From Ariolimax columbianus (Eukaryota; Mollusca; Gastropoda; Stylommatophora; Arionidae), in assembly GCA_036924085.1 (NCBI GenBank), contig JAVGWX010000003.1, positions 119,846,264 through 119,910,263 of the forward strand: a DNA stretch of 64,000 nucleotides, in the 5' to 3' direction. A program made the translations under genes and the position numbers. This document shows, one piece after another, positions 43,655 through 56,284 of the stretch (position 1 is its first letter; each line of letters begins with the position of its first letter). The notes under the pieces are model-generated. The model had not been told where the DNA came from, did not search any database, and was given only the letters and a program-made list of their open reading frames with translations.

Positions 43655-44235
43655 TACGAGGTGTGTTCAAATGAAACTGGACCTTAACTTAACTTAACGT
43701 CTTTATACTGGTTTAGAAGACTGCAGAGTATGTATACAACCAGTTTCATTTACATCACCTTGGTCTAAAAGCTATACACATCCAATGTATTTTTAAATGC
43801 AATAACTTTCCCTGCCTCTACTACCTTCAGTGGCAATGCATTCCAAGCATTCACCACTCGCTGACTACACAAATATTTACTAATATTTAACCTGGACCTC
43901 TCTTTAGTTAATTTATAGCTATGCCCTCTTGTGCCTAACTGCACCAAGTAAACATATGTTTGATGCGCATGATGGCGTCACTTCTGATGTAAACAGCACA
44001 TACGAATCGTCATGTTTACAAAATGTCAGTAACCTCCGACTCATAGTTTCCTTAGCAGACCGGTGAAAACATAGCGGGTATGATACGGAATCTGTCCGGA
44101 GTTGATCACAGAGCGGTGATTCGGTTTCTAACAGCTGAAGGATGTCAACCAGTTGACATTCATCGCAGAATGCAGATAGTGTACGTATTTTTACTTGGTG
44201 CAGTTAGGTTCGGTTTAATTTGAACATGCCTCGTA
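43655..44235 (+). mobile_element. Mariner-derived MITE, copy 3 (carries a CR1 LINE end)
   Basis: The ends TACGAGGTGTGTTCAAATGAAAC and (reverse) TACGAGGCATGTTCAAATTAAAC match copies 1 and 2. It keeps a broken transposase start (RSVDHRAVIRFLTAEGCQPVD, HRRMQ), then jumps to the right terminus at about 44185. Unlike the foldbacks it has no inverted middle. A LINE end is inserted near its left terminus. Confidence 0.8.
43684..43940 (-). mobile_element. CR1-like LINE 3' end
   Basis: The minus strand encodes the typical end of CR1/L2-type polyproteins: TRGHSYKLTKERSRLNISKY, CSQRVVNAWNALPLKVVEAG, AFKNTLD. A short 3' UTR follows and then (GTTAA)n. Inserted in mariner copy 3. Confidence 0.82.
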
Positions 44236-44499
44236 TGATTCATGTTGTTGAAGACAGATTTGATCATTCCTATTTTCTTCTTGATTTTCATTTCGCATCT
44301 TCAATCCTTTGTTATTATATTTTCAAGGTAGGATCGGTTCTAATTTGTTATGTTTATTTTTTTGTTTCTTGTTTTTTTTTGGTTGTTGGCCTTCTTTGGT
44401 AATTATCTTACTTTTTGTTTTCTCGATGTTAATGTTCAAACAATATACCTGACTTTTATGTTTACGTAAATCATCAACTCCCGTATTTCGTGTTCTCTT

Positions 44500-44710
44500 T
44501 CAGATTTAAAAAATGGTATCCACAATTCAGACAATTGATTGCCACTCGAATAATTATGATTACTGGCATGTCCTTTATCTTTTTGAAAATCTGTGCTGTG
44601 TCAATTTTAAATGTCCAAGGAAACAATGTGCATCCTTGTCGCACTCCTCTTTATAAATCTGTAAATGGAGGTATATGTAGTCAAGAGGTAAGGCCCCACC
44701 TCTCAAATGG
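44500..44710 (-). mobile_element. Possible LINE RT fragment
   Basis: The minus strand contains RGVRQGCTLFPWTFKIDTAQ, matching the conserved GVRQGC region of LINE reverse transcriptases. The rest is too decayed to place. Confidence 0.5.
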
Positions 44711-44994
44711 ATGAATTGATACGGTAGGCGATCAAATTCCGCAAGTTTCAGCGATTCCTGGTCTCAAGGCGTCCAGAGTGTGTGCACTTTGAGTCATCTC
44801 CAGTCGTCTCGACTGATAGTTTTGCTACTGGTCCAAGGTGCTCGGGACGAGAGAGTGATGGCCAGCGCATGCCCGTCTCACTAAAATCCAAATACAGCTC
44901 ACATTTCGTCCAGTTAAAAAAAAAACCGTGTTTGATTATGTCGTCATCATCGGTTGCAATGGTAAACTATAACTTAATAAATAGAGAGCAAATT

Positions 44995-45265
44995 CTACCA
45001 GATCTTACAATGGCTAAGCCATCGGGAGTGGCCAGATTTTGCAGGTGCTTTCACCACAAGGAGTAGCCAGTTCTTCAGTGGCTCCGCCATGGGGAGTGGA
45101 CAGATCTTTCATCACCTCCCTCATCGAGAATGGCCAGATTTTTCAGTAGCTACGCCATTGGGAGTGGCCAGATCTTACATTGCCTCCGTCATCGAGAATA
45201 TTCATATCTTGCAGTGTGTCCACCATTAGGCGTAGTCAGATCTTACAATTGCTTCGCAATCGAGA
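44995..45265. repeat. 33-35-bp degenerate minisatellite, about 8 copies
   Basis: Units alternate between 33 and 35 bp, for example GGAGTGGCCAGATCTTACAT with TGCCTCCGTCATC. Heavily diverged. Confidence 0.85.
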
Positions 45266-45589
45266 GTCACAAGATACGTGAACGAATGACTCAATAAATG
45301 CATAGGTTACCGAATATTTGTGTGTCTTTACCATCTACGTGTGTATTTCACATAAGTGTAATTATTTTCATATGCCAGACTTTCTCAAAGGAAAAAGGTA
45401 AAGATATGATGTGTTGTAATTCTTTAAATTGTTCTGCTAATGTCCTTTCACAGGATATTGCTTCTTTTGTTCCACTGTTCTGTGTAAATCGAAGTTGATC
45501 TTGATTGTGTAAATATTTGCAGTAAAGTTCTGAAGAAGAATGGTCCTGACATTACTTAAGATGATTTGAAAAACTTAAAATAGAAACGT

Positions 45590-45905
45590 ATGGTAGAACA
45601 ATAACAAAATTATCAAACAATGAATCTTGACGTGCAGCATCTTTCCAGTGACAATGTACTGATGCGAGACATGGACAACCATGAGCTGGAAATAAAACGC
45701 TTGGCTAGTAAATAATATTTCGTTGGGAAACTAAAATACTTTGGTTACATCAAACACTACAATGGTGTTGAAGCAAATGAATGCTGGAAAGGAAAGTAAA
45801 CTTAATAGGGAGGTAGACGGAGGAGAAGTTGGATAAAGAATATTACAGAGGTCTGAAGATGACAGTAACAAATGACTGTTCATGTGTGGAGTCCATATCA
45901 CAGAG
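45590..45905 (+). mobile_element. LINE 3' end fragment
   Basis: Plus-strand reading: GKLKYFGYIKHYNGVEANEC, GGRRRRSWIKNITEVLKMTV. This is the C-terminal GRPRRRW-type region of an RTE-like LINE, cut by the CR1-like element that follows. Confidence 0.65.
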
Positions 45906-45909
45906 TGGA

Positions 45910-46360
45910 TATAAACACGCTGGAAAGGCTACAAAAAAGAACTTAAAAATGATCGCGTGGTTTCAGAATTATAGTTATGAGGAAAGACTAAAAAGAACTG
46001 GTCTTCAGTGTCTCGAACAAAGAACAATTCAAGGTGACTTTATACGTGTTTATAAATTAATAAATGGAAAGGATAGATCAGACTATACCAAGTTTTTTTC
46101 AAAGTATTACCGGGTACAGGAACATGACGACACAGCTAAAAATTGTTTAAAGACAGGCCCAGATTAGATATTATTAAACATCTTTTTAGTCAGAGTGTGG
46201 TGAATACTTGGAATGCATTGCCGCTGGAAGTAATGGAGGCAGGGACAATTAACGCATTTAAGAATAGATTGGATGCACAAGCTTTTAGAGCAAGGAAATG
46301 TAAACTTGTTGTTTACAGACTCTGCAGAGTCTTCTAAACCAGTATAAAAACGTTAAGTTC
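45910..46360 (+). mobile_element. CR1-like LINE 3' end
   Basis: Plus-strand reading: MIAWFQNYSYEERLKRTGLQ, IQGDFIRVYKLINGKDRSDY, then after a frameshift DRPRLDIIKHLFSQSVVNTW, NALPLEVMEAGTINAFKNRL. It ends with the shared 3' sequence CTTCTAAACCAGTATAAAAACG and TTAAG. Fuller than the copy at 43684. Confidence 0.85.
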
Positions 46361-48639
46361 AGTTATCAGTATGTTGTGCCTTACCAGACGTTAGTCTTCT
46401 TCCTCTGATACATAATACGTATCTCATTTCCCAAATCATATTTTCTTTTAGTATTTCTGTGTAGATTTTTCAATCTTCCATTTTGCTTAAGATAACCTCT
46501 CACATCTTTCCAATTATTTATAACATGTGAAACTTTTTGCTCAACGTTTGCGAAGCAGGTTTGATTGGCTGATCGAATCAAGAGATACCATCATGAATGG
46601 ATGGAAATGACACTAGACATTCGATTCAAGACTCTGACCGGATTAACTTTGAAAGTCGTTAATATAGTTCTGAATCTGACACAAGCATGGACGAGTTGAG
46701 ATGGGAGAAGATACGGATGTGGTTTGGGAGGAATGGTAGAAGACCTGGGGAGGGTGTAGGGATGTGATGTTTGGATGAAGGGAGAGATTGACGTGGAGGA
46801 GATAGACAGTGGGAAGAGCTACTTGAAGGAGGAAGAAACGTGCAAGTTGTGAGGGGACGTCGGAGGGGGAGTGTGGGGAGGAAGAGATGGGCGGGTTAGA
46901 GGTGGTGAAAGAGTGAAATGGGGATGTGACGAGGGGGTAGGTACGGGAAGGGAAAGAACCTTAAACTGTCAAACTGCTGTTGTTTTTTGTTTCCATATTG
47001 TACAGTTTGACTGACGGCAGATTTTCTGCTCATGTCTTCTAGTTCATACTTGATTTTTGTTCTTTTATCGGTGTATTTTTATTTGCTGCATTTAAATTTG
47101 TTCTTAGACTGTTCCACTTAGTGCTACAGTTCTTTTCTAAGCTTTCTATTGTTTAAATTGTTCTGGCAGAAGGCGAACATTTGTATTGTTGACTTCCACA
47201 AGATTATTTATTGTTTACTTCCACGCGATATTTCTGCCTAATCTATTTCTGCTGTCATGTTGATATTTCTATTTGGGGATCCTCTTTCTATATCTTATTT
47301 CTATATTTTTCTGTTTGATGCCTATTTTAATCACAACATGTTTGTGATTGTAATTATGAATGAACATGGATAGGTTTTTACTGTTGTCACACAATTTTAA
47401 AAACAAAATATGTTCTTTATCATAATAAAATAATTATGATTTCTCACTATATCTCCGGGAATTTTCCACGAGTGTAGTCTTCCTTGAAATTGTTGAAAAA
47501 TGTGTTATGTATAACTAATTGTGTGTTATTTTTCTTAAAAAAATGTATCAATCTATCTTCTCTGGGTTTTTGTTTTCTACAAGCTGAAATATTTTCTTAT
47601 ATTTTCCTTTTCTTTTTTGAAGTTCATGTCTTCAATTACTATCAGAATATCAGTAGATTTTATAGGTTTGAGAGTATGTTGTAAGTTCTCATAATATTCT
47701 TATATTTCTTCACGACAGTGCTATTGAGTTGGTGCCTACGTTTGTAAAACAGCAACATCGAATGCCTGAGCTTTTCAACTTCATCAGCATCATTAGATCA
47801 TAGTGTGTCCAATTACTACACACATATTGTTCGAGTTATTCTTTTAATCAATGTTCCTACTCTTTGTTTCGTGATTGACTACTCTTGAATGTACATATGT
47901 ATACTACTCTTTACCTCCTTTTATGTGATCTTTCACAGAAAGCTTACATTTCACAGAATTTACAAAGCATTCGTCCTTATTGACCTCCTTAATTATTAGA
48001 GGAGTTGCCTCTTCCCTGTCAATATGTACACCAAGTTTATCCTCAAGGGAACAGGACGTATCTGTACAACTATTTATTCGTTTGTCCTTCTTTTGCACGT
48101 GGGAGGACGTAAACATGGGAAATTCCAAATCTCTGTCACTGTGGCCAGTCGTTGTTTGTTATATATCCTTATACGTTTCTAGTGTACCACACACATTCCT
48201 GTTCCGCTTTTGAAGCCGTTGATATTGACCATTCGTCCGCATTTCTCGCCGTCTGGCTAGGCTTATTAGGAAAGGACATTCTCGGAAGCATGTTTTCCCA
48301 AACTTTCCCACCGTACAGATGTGGTTTCCTGTAGCATTAATTGTTTGAGGCTACTTCCCTAGTTTTTGACTGTCCCTAAGCTCCCCGCAAGGCAGCAGTT
48401 GTTTGCAGTCAGTTGTCTCTCATACGATACCTGTCTTACTTGACAATCACGTCGTTTCTACCTGTTAACGAGATGTGTAAATCATGAAGCTCAGGCAAAT
48501 GCAAATGCAAGATACCTAGCAAATGAGCACTACCCGCATTTGGTGATGATTTCATATAAATTCAGTTCGCCACATCCCGCCAATGAATCAGCCACCATCA
48601 GGCCAAGTACATCAAACCCGTAGATCTGCTCAATGGACG
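46361..48639. other. No gene recognised
   Basis: AT-rich sequence with a G-rich interval at 46690-46970. A 28-bp remnant of repeat B (CCAGACGTTAGTCTTCTTCC) occurs near 46383. A 74-codon minus-strand ORF (47904-48128) has no recognised family. Confidence 0.45.
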
Positions 48640-49560
48640 TAAGACTGGATTGACTTGATGTAACAATGCCTCCATATTTGAAGTAGACTTTAACAAAGAA
48701 GAGCCCCAACCAGCTATGAAGAAACTCAAACCTAGAAAGACCCCCCAAGAACCGGACACGATTCTTAATGAAATCCTACTTTACCCGTGGACTCGAGGAA
48801 AAGAAGCTGCTCTCAGATTGATCAACTTGAAATAGAAAAATGGAAAGCTTCCCAATGCACGAAGGAATGTACTTACAACGCCAATATTCATAAACAATAC
48901 AAACCTCCGAAAGTAGCTAATAGCTCTCGTGTCCTCTCTCTTACATTGTGCCTGGGCAAATTAGAGGAGAAAATGATGTATGAATGCAGGATGAGAACAC
49001 ATATATCTATAGGTTCCTTGAGAAATTTAATACCTTTTGTCAGGAACAAGCAGGGTTTTAAATTGACTGTTGCACAGAACACTAGCTTCTTAAGCTACCC
49101 CGAGGAATAAATGTTGGCTTCCAGAAAAATAAGCATGTAGTGCGTGGTGTAGTGGTCATTTTCTTTTACCTGCAACAGGATTACGATTGTGTTTGGAGAA
49201 AATGTCTTCTGAAAAAGATGTTTAACATGGAAATTCACGACCTTATAACTGGATAAAGTACTTCCTAACTGAGAAAACGATCCAGACTAAGATAAAGGAT
49301 GTAGTCTCTACTAAAGACGTGTTAGAAGAAATATCATCCTCAAGCACTACTATTTTTCCTAATCCATCAAAGTCGAAAAATCTTTGTATGCTGATGACCT
49401 GACAAGATGGCTGATCCATGAAGGTATTGAGAGTTGGGCACAGTGGTTAAATGGTGGCATAAGGAGACTCTATGACAACTTGCAAACATGGAAACTAAAA
49501 CCCAATTATGAAAAGATTCGTATACTGTGTTGTAAAAACTTGATTTAATTGGGTCTTCCT
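48640..49560 (+). mobile_element. Jockey-like LINE fragment, decayed
   Basis: Plus-strand remnants in RT order: LPWTRGKEAALRLINLK-like, VLSLTLCLGKLEEKMMYECR, YLQQDYDCVWRKCLLKKMFN, LYADDLTRW near 49390, and DNLQTWKLKPNYEKIRIL. Numerous frameshifts. Confidence 0.75.
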
Positions 49561-49788
49561 TTACGTTAATTGGAAAGTAACATTGCATGATGTTTTTATT
49601 TGCAGTCCAAAAGGATGCTATTATCAGTCTTGATCCAGCTGGACGCCACTCATTTAAAACACTCGAAGTTTCTTGAGTAAGAACAGCTGCTTCACCTTCA
49701 CCGGAAGGCGAATTATCTTCTTCCTGGCCTGAATATAAAATTGTTTCGCCTGATTTTAACTGTACTTTACCTACAAATGCCTGTCAAT

Positions 49789-50725
49789 GAAGTTCTTGGA
49801 GACTTTAGTAAAGGTTTGCTCCATAGAAGTTACCCTACTGTCGGGGAATGAAGTTGTTAGAGACTTCAGTAAAGGTTTGTTCCATAGAAGTTACACTACT
49901 GCCGGGAGAAGAAGTTGTTAGAGACTCCAGTAAAGGTTTGCTCCATAGAAGTTACACTACTGTTGGGGAATTAAGTTGTTAGAGACTTCAGGAAAGGTTT
50001 GCAGCATAGTAGTTACACTTCTGTCGGGGAATTAAGTTGTTAGAGACTTCAGTAAAGGTTTGCAGCATAGTAGTTACACTACTGCCGGGAGAAAAAGTTG
50101 TTAGAGATTTCAGTAAAGGTTTGCACCAAATTAGTTACACTACTGCCGGAAGAAGAAGTTGTTAGAGACTTCAGTAAAGGTTTGCACTAAATTAGTTACA
50201 CTACTGCCGGGAGAAGAAGTTGTTAGAGATTTCAGTAAAGGTTTGTACTAAATTAGTTACACTACTGCCGGGAGAAGAAGTTGTTAGACACTTCAGTAAA
50301 GGTTTGCACCATAGTAGTTACACTACTGCCGGGAGAAGAAGTTGTTAGAGATTTCAGTAAAGGTTTGCACCAAATTAGTTACACTACTGTCAGGGAACGA
50401 ATTTGTTAGAGACTTCAGTAAAGGTTTGCTCCATAGAAGTTACACTACTGTCGGGGAACGAATTTGTTAGATACTTCAGTAAAGGTTTGCTCCATAGAAG
50501 TTACACTACTGTCGGGGAATCAAGTTGTTAGAGACTTCAGTAAAGGTTTGCACCATAGTAGTTACACTACTGCCGGGAGAAGAAGTTGTTAGAGACTTCA
50601 GTAAAGGTTTGCTCCATAGAAGTTACACTACTGCTGGGAGAAGAAGTTGTTAGAGACTTCAGCAAAGGTTTGCACCATAGTAGTTACACTACTGTCGGGG
50701 AACGAAGTTGTTAGAGACTTCAGTA
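49789..50725. repeat. 61-bp minisatellite, about 15 copies
   Basis: Unit GAAGTTGTTAGAGACTTCAG, TAAAGGTTTGCTCCATAGAA, GTTACACTACTGTCGGGGAAC. Two main end variants occur (TGTCGGGGAA and TGCCGGGAGAA) and two middle variants (CATAGTAG and AAATTAG), distributed in runs. Confidence 0.95.
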
Positions 50726-52159
50726 TACTAAACCACAGCTTGTATGAGGTAGGATGGCCTGTTCCATTTCTCGCTGCCTATTACTTCCCTAGTGGTGTAT
50801 CAGATAGTTGGTATACATACTCATACACAATTGAGGAGCTGTCGATTTTTATAAAAACGGTGTTCAGGTATTAAAGTAGTGGTGACAGTTGTTAAATCAC
50901 GAGAGAAGTTTTCTAACATTTAGTTTAAACTTATTTCAAATCTTCAAGTCGTTCATCTTCCGTAAAAATGATTTCCAGGTACTTGAACTTTTATGTCTGC
51001 TTGTTTGTTATTGTTTACATATGTTAATTGGTCCAGGTCTTCTGCTTATCAATTTAGTTTATGACTCTGGTCTGATGATATTCTTAGTATATCTTTCACG
51101 AAAGTGCTATATGAATTCATATGGTTTTGCACTGCACACAGGTAATGTGTTAGAATTCAGAAGAGCAGCATGGTCCACAGCAACATCATATAACTTCAAC
51201 AAAATTAATACAACCCAAAATTGATATTTGCAAACTCTAGATAAATAACATTCACTAGCTCCCTTTTATCTATCATTTTAGTAGCGCTTCCATGAATTCT
51301 AATTGATCTGTTAAGCATGACCTCCCATTGGTAAACCTAAGAGGACTATTTCTGATTAGATTAAACTTGTCTAAATGCATTACAATGTTCTCTTTGATTA
51401 TCGACTCTAACAATTTACATACTATGTATGCTTATGTTTTCATATATGTATTGAGTAAATACTCCAAATACTTCCCACTTCCAAATTGCACAACATATTT
51501 TGTTCAATTTCAAAAGCCATAGTAAATGAATGTACATATTTTTTTCACAAAACACAAACACTTTCTTGGAAGATTTTTTAATTAAGGGTGATAAATTACA
51601 TACATAATTATGTAATTGGGAAGGGGGCAGGGAAGAGAGGATGTAAGTGCAGCAGCATTTATTGTGGGTTTGTTCAGCGAATCCCAGATAGCATCTATAG
51701 TATAAATCTGAACTTGAAAGGGACATAATGTGTTTTTTTAATACAATAGCAAAAGTGTTTTATTTTCACTTAGGATATTTAGGGTATAAGAGAGTCGCGA
51801 AATAGAAAATGGTTGAAAAAAACTGAGATGATTAGAAGATAAGATAAGATATAACCGTTAAGGAAAAAGGTAAGACAAAGAAAACATATTCAATGCTACA
51901 ACAACGAACAGAGAGTAAGTAAATGTTAATGTGAACAAAATGCAATATTCAAAACATTCTTATTCAAACTGTATCCTTAAATGAAAATATGATTGGGCAT
52001 GTTTAAAGAATACATTTGATCTTAAATGTGTTAATACCGGGTAACAATCCAATGTTAGTTCTACTTTGTATCATGCACACACAATGTAACATTTTTGTTT
52101 TAAATGCAGGTCATATTTCCACAAGAGGTTTAACTATGCAGTTGAATTATGAGAGGACA
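50726..52159. other. No gene recognised; small LINE remnant
   Basis: Only 51145-51225 is suggestive: VLEFRRAAWSTATSYNFNKI resembles the VLEYG-AAW region after a Jockey/I-type RT domain. Confidence 0.45.
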
Positions 52160-52420
52160 TTGTAATATCAGGGTCAGGCGAAACATCGATTAAGACACAC
52201 TCTCTCGATCATGGATCGTGTCTGGAAACACGTTGTGTCATAGTAGTCTGGCCAACGAGATGGGCATCGATACATTTGATCATCGTCGTGGTGAGCTTAC
52301 TAAGAAACATCGCATAGCACTACAGCCATGGGTATCCAGGTCAGCATTCTCCAATACCCTTCGGAATGTAAGGACAGCAGCTGTAACCCGTCACCAACAA
52401 TCGTTATCAAGAGTTTAAAT
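52160..52420 (+). repeat. Dispersed repeat B subtype
   Basis: CTGGAAACACGTTGTGTCAT, GTCTGGCCAACGAGATGGGC, CGTCGTGGTGAGCTTACTAAG and CAGCTGTAACCCGTCACCAA, related to 28660 and 63150. Confidence 0.68.
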
Positions 52421-53049
52421 TAATTAAGGATGAGTGACCTTCAACAACGTAAACAATTGAATTATTTTGATAATTTCCACCTGACATTAGAAATTTTTTT
52501 TAAATAATTTAAAATACCACGTTCAACTTGGTGTTTTCAACCTGTTGGTTATATTATATCATTATTGTACATTGTCACATTTGCTTTTAGCTATATGTGT
52601 CTTGTTATCAGTCTTTTCTTCATTTGGTCTCCTGCTTGGTTTTGAAACAAACGTGTTTCATTGAGTTATTGTGTAGTAAGCGATGTGTGGCTATCTTGTC
52701 TTTCTGTGCTGCTAGATCGCTCAGAAACGTTGTCTTTTCTAATGTGGTTTCTTCAATCTTTCATTGTTTCAATTACTTAGCCGGCTGGAAGGAGACTTAA
52801 TTTACGTTTGAACAGTTTCATGTTCAGTTAGGATACCAAACCGCGGAGAAACTATTCTAATTTTTTTTTGGTGGCCATGTTTACCAACCAGCTGGCAGAT
52901 TTAAGAAATGGATTTATTGTATGCATAAACTTTGTAATGGACATCTGTCACCTGGGAAGTGTGCAAGCCGACATATGCGCCACTGTGTAAGTATGTGTGT
53001 ACTATAATCATGCAGATACTAACAAGGAAACAAGAATCAAGAGACCAGG

Positions 53050-54135
53050 GTGTCGTAGATGACACAGTCACAGAAAGCTATTGTTCTAGAAGCCAGAAAA
53101 TGGATCCACATTGAAGATATAATTACAGACTACCATAGAGTCGTGAGAGTAAATAGGAGTAAGGGTAAATAGTAGTAAGTCATGGAAGATAATGGCGGGA
53201 TATGGTATTAAAGGTCAGCTACTTGATAACATTTGTGCTTTGTATGTTAAAACCGAGATTTGACTAACTGGTTCTTGGTGAAAAGTGGTGGACGTCAGGG
53301 ATGGGTTCTCTTCCCTCTTCATTTCATCATTTATATGTATACAATTACCAAGTTAGCAAAGTCCCTGGATGAAACACTAAATGAAGTTCGCTGATCATCA
53401 AAGCATCTTCTATTACAACGGAGATGACCTACAACATCACTTTACCTCCCTCAATTCCGCATATCAAAGATGTGACATGAAAATCAAAATAGAAAAGACT
53501 GTGTCTAAGAAAATAACCCGTAAACATAGGAAGCAACGCTTCCACAGTGACCACGAAAATCTTCAGCAGGTTCCAGAGTTCAAGTACCTGGAAAGTTTTT
53601 TTCACTGATGATGGCAGAGTGGACATAAAGCAAGCAATGTCCACTACCAGCTTGCACCGATTCTAAAACATCACAAAGTGCAACTTTCAACAAAGAGCAG
53701 ATTGATCAACGTGCTTTTCATTCCTACTGTGTGTTACCAGTGTCGATCGTATTCCTTATTGGAATGTCACAAGAGTAGGATTCAGAGCTGTGAGATGCGC
53801 TGTATGCGAAGTATGGTTGGTAAGTCCACCCAAAACCGTATCCGAAACAGATGTTAAGAGCGAACACAGTAAATGCCTCCATTGAAGCCCAACAAATCAA
53901 GTGTTTTGGCCATTTGGTTCAAATGCTTCATGACCAACCAACAGCAAGAGCCTTTCACATGCAAGTATCAGGTCCTCGTGCAATAGGCCGCCCTCGTCGC
54001 AAATGGAAAGAACGTGTATCTAAAAAACTCAGGAGGTTTCACTTGACGACCACACAAGCTTCTCAACTGGCCCAAACAGCCTCTTGACGACGCCGCATGG
54101 CAAGAGCAGTAGAACAACAGAAGAAGAAGAAAGGG
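53050..54135 (+). mobile_element. RTE-like LINE fragment with (GAA)n tail
   Basis: Plus-strand segments: WEIMAGYGIKGQLLDNICAL, YYNGDDLQH (altered YADD), CDMKIKIEKT, VPEFKYLESFF/TDDGRVDIKQ, QIKCFGHLVQMLHDQPTARA, AIGRPRRKWKERV and SQLAQTAS, then AGAAGAAGAAG near 54119. Many stops. Confidence 0.78.
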
Positions 54136-54811
54136 TCGTTATCAACCTCGGCAGGCAAATCAAGGATCGATGCAACGTGAAAGCAGACCTCGAGGTTAAA
54201 CAACTGGTAAGTGATAATGCTCGGAGTAATGATGATATAATTAGACCGATTGGTTTGTAGAGCCTACGAATAGACTTCGGCTATCTGGCAGTAGACACTA
54301 ACAGCATGCCTGTTTGAATACCAGGATTCCAAGTATTTCCAAGTAGATTTGTAGAGCGAGGAGACAAAACTGGTTGGGGCTTCTTTGCTAGAATGAGAGA
54401 CAAGGTTGGTACCTAGTGGAGCGAGACATACATGACAACAACCTCTAACATGAGAATGAAGAGTTTGAGGCAGCGAGCTTTAAAGTCATTATCATTTTGA
54501 AGTCGATTAATGACCGCCTCTTGGATGATGGCACTGTAATTAATGAAATGACAATATACAGATTACAAGATTTTAAAATCAGGCTTGGGTCCAGCAGAGA
54601 GAGACGTCTGAAAACACGAAGCAGAAGTGTGGACGACCGGATGGCTTTGGCAGCATCAGTGGCAAAACAACACGGTCATTTTCTGAGAGCGATTGATGAA
54701 CTATGGATCTGCATAGAGTGCAATGACGCTGAATCTTAACCATTGCAGAAAATAACATATATTAAATTCTTGACAAATTGGACTGGCTGCTTTAAATAGG
54801 ACTAGCATTTA
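54136..54811. other. No gene recognised
   Basis: An 80-codon plus-strand ORF at 54497-54739 has no recognised family. The position just after a LINE tail suggests unrelated flanking sequence. Confidence 0.4.
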
Positions 54812-56107
54812 CTAGGGGCATTCAAGTCAAACCGGAACTTTTTTTGTTTGTTGAAAGGACAATTATTTTTTCCAAGTAGTCAAAATGCCATTTATTTTTC
54901 TATATAATCTGCTGCAACGTTTATGCACTTATCCCAGCGTTAAAGTAATGCTTGAAAAGCTTCAGCGTAGAACAATTCGTCCGTATGTCTGTATCAATCC
55001 TGGACAGCCTGTTTTACTTCATCATCAGTTCTGAAATACTGACTTCCCAGCAATTCTTTTAGAGGTCCATACAGCTGGAAATCGATTGGAGCGAGGTCTG
55101 GGCTGCAAGATGGATTTTGACAATACCCAGTCCGGTTGCTGCAGATGGCACACAGTTCGATGAACCATATGACGTCGAGCGTTATCTTGCAGGAACATGA
55201 CGCCTTTTGTGCTCAAATCAGGCTGTTGTTTTCCTTAGACAATTTTGCACATTACTAAAAATGCCTATGTATTGTTCACTGTTGATAGTGTCACCACAGG
55301 GTAGAAAATCTACATGAATGATGCCTGGTCTGTCCCAGAAAACACTCGCCATCACTTTACCTGCAGTCGTAATTGTCCTACCTTTTTTTTGGTGATGGTG
55401 ATTGTGTATGCTTTCATTGCCTGGATGCACGTTTCGATCCAGGAGTATAATGACACGCCCATATTTCGTCTATGTAATGAAGCGATCCAAAAGATCATGG
55501 TCTTTCATGTGAAAACGCTCCTTCTATTCAGTGCAGGCTTGAACCATTCTCTGCCGGTCAAAAGCGGAAATCTGTCTCGACATCAACCGGGCACTAACCT
55601 TCCGAAAATGCAAATGTTCATGAATAATAGTGTTTACCCTAGCCAGAGAAAGACTTGTCTTCTGTGCAATTTTGCGACAGGTTATGTGTCGATTTTCCAG
55701 GATAAGGCCTTCTACAATCTGGATATTCACAGGAATGAATGTGGTTGGTTGAGAGCCATTACGACCAGGATCTTCACTCACATGTGTACGGCCTTCTCTA
55801 AAACGTTTACACAATTCAAATGCCTTACTGCGACTGAGTATCTCATCACCGTATTGTAATTGCAGTCTTCTGTAAATTTCCGCAGGTTTCACGCCTTCTT
55901 TCACAAGAAACTCCATCACAACACGCTGTCTCATGCAAGCACTAACAGTGTTTACCGCCATTTTTTATTTATTCGTCACATGACCCGTTCATGGCAAGTG
56001 GGCCACATTGCAGAAATAGGACACAAGTGTCCCAAACTAATTATAACAGTTCCATCATACTATAACCTATTCAGGTAGAACAGAACAAAAAAGCTGAAAG
56101 CCCCTCA
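54812..56107 (-). mobile_element. Mariner transposon, near full length, inactive
   Basis: The minus strand starts a transposase at 55961 (RQRVVMEFLVKEGVKPAEIY, FELCKRFREGR, HFRKVSARLMSRQ) and stays open for 145 codons. Frameshifts and stops then precede the second catalytic region (VMFLQDNARRH near 55170) and a decayed C-terminus. Termini are AGGGGCATTCAAG on the left and, reversed, GAGGGGCTTTCAG on the right, next to TA. The length of about 1.3 kb is normal for mariner. Confidence 0.88.
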
Positions 56108-56284
56108 TACTTTATATGTGTAAAACTATGATACCGATTTGACTCAGGAATCTAGCACACTGTTCTACAATCGGTTTTATCCGTCATATACACGGTTAAA
56201 GTGGTTCTTCATTTGCACTAGTGGTACCATTCGAATATTAAAAGTGGTCTGACAGGTACCAAGCAATCATTCATTCTCATACAA

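Noticed and set aside
47904..48128. 74-codon minus-strand ORF, considered as an exon
   Set aside because: No recognisable domain or supporting neighbouring exons.
55314..55859. 181-codon plus-strand ORF
   Set aside because: Shadow of the minus-strand mariner transposase.
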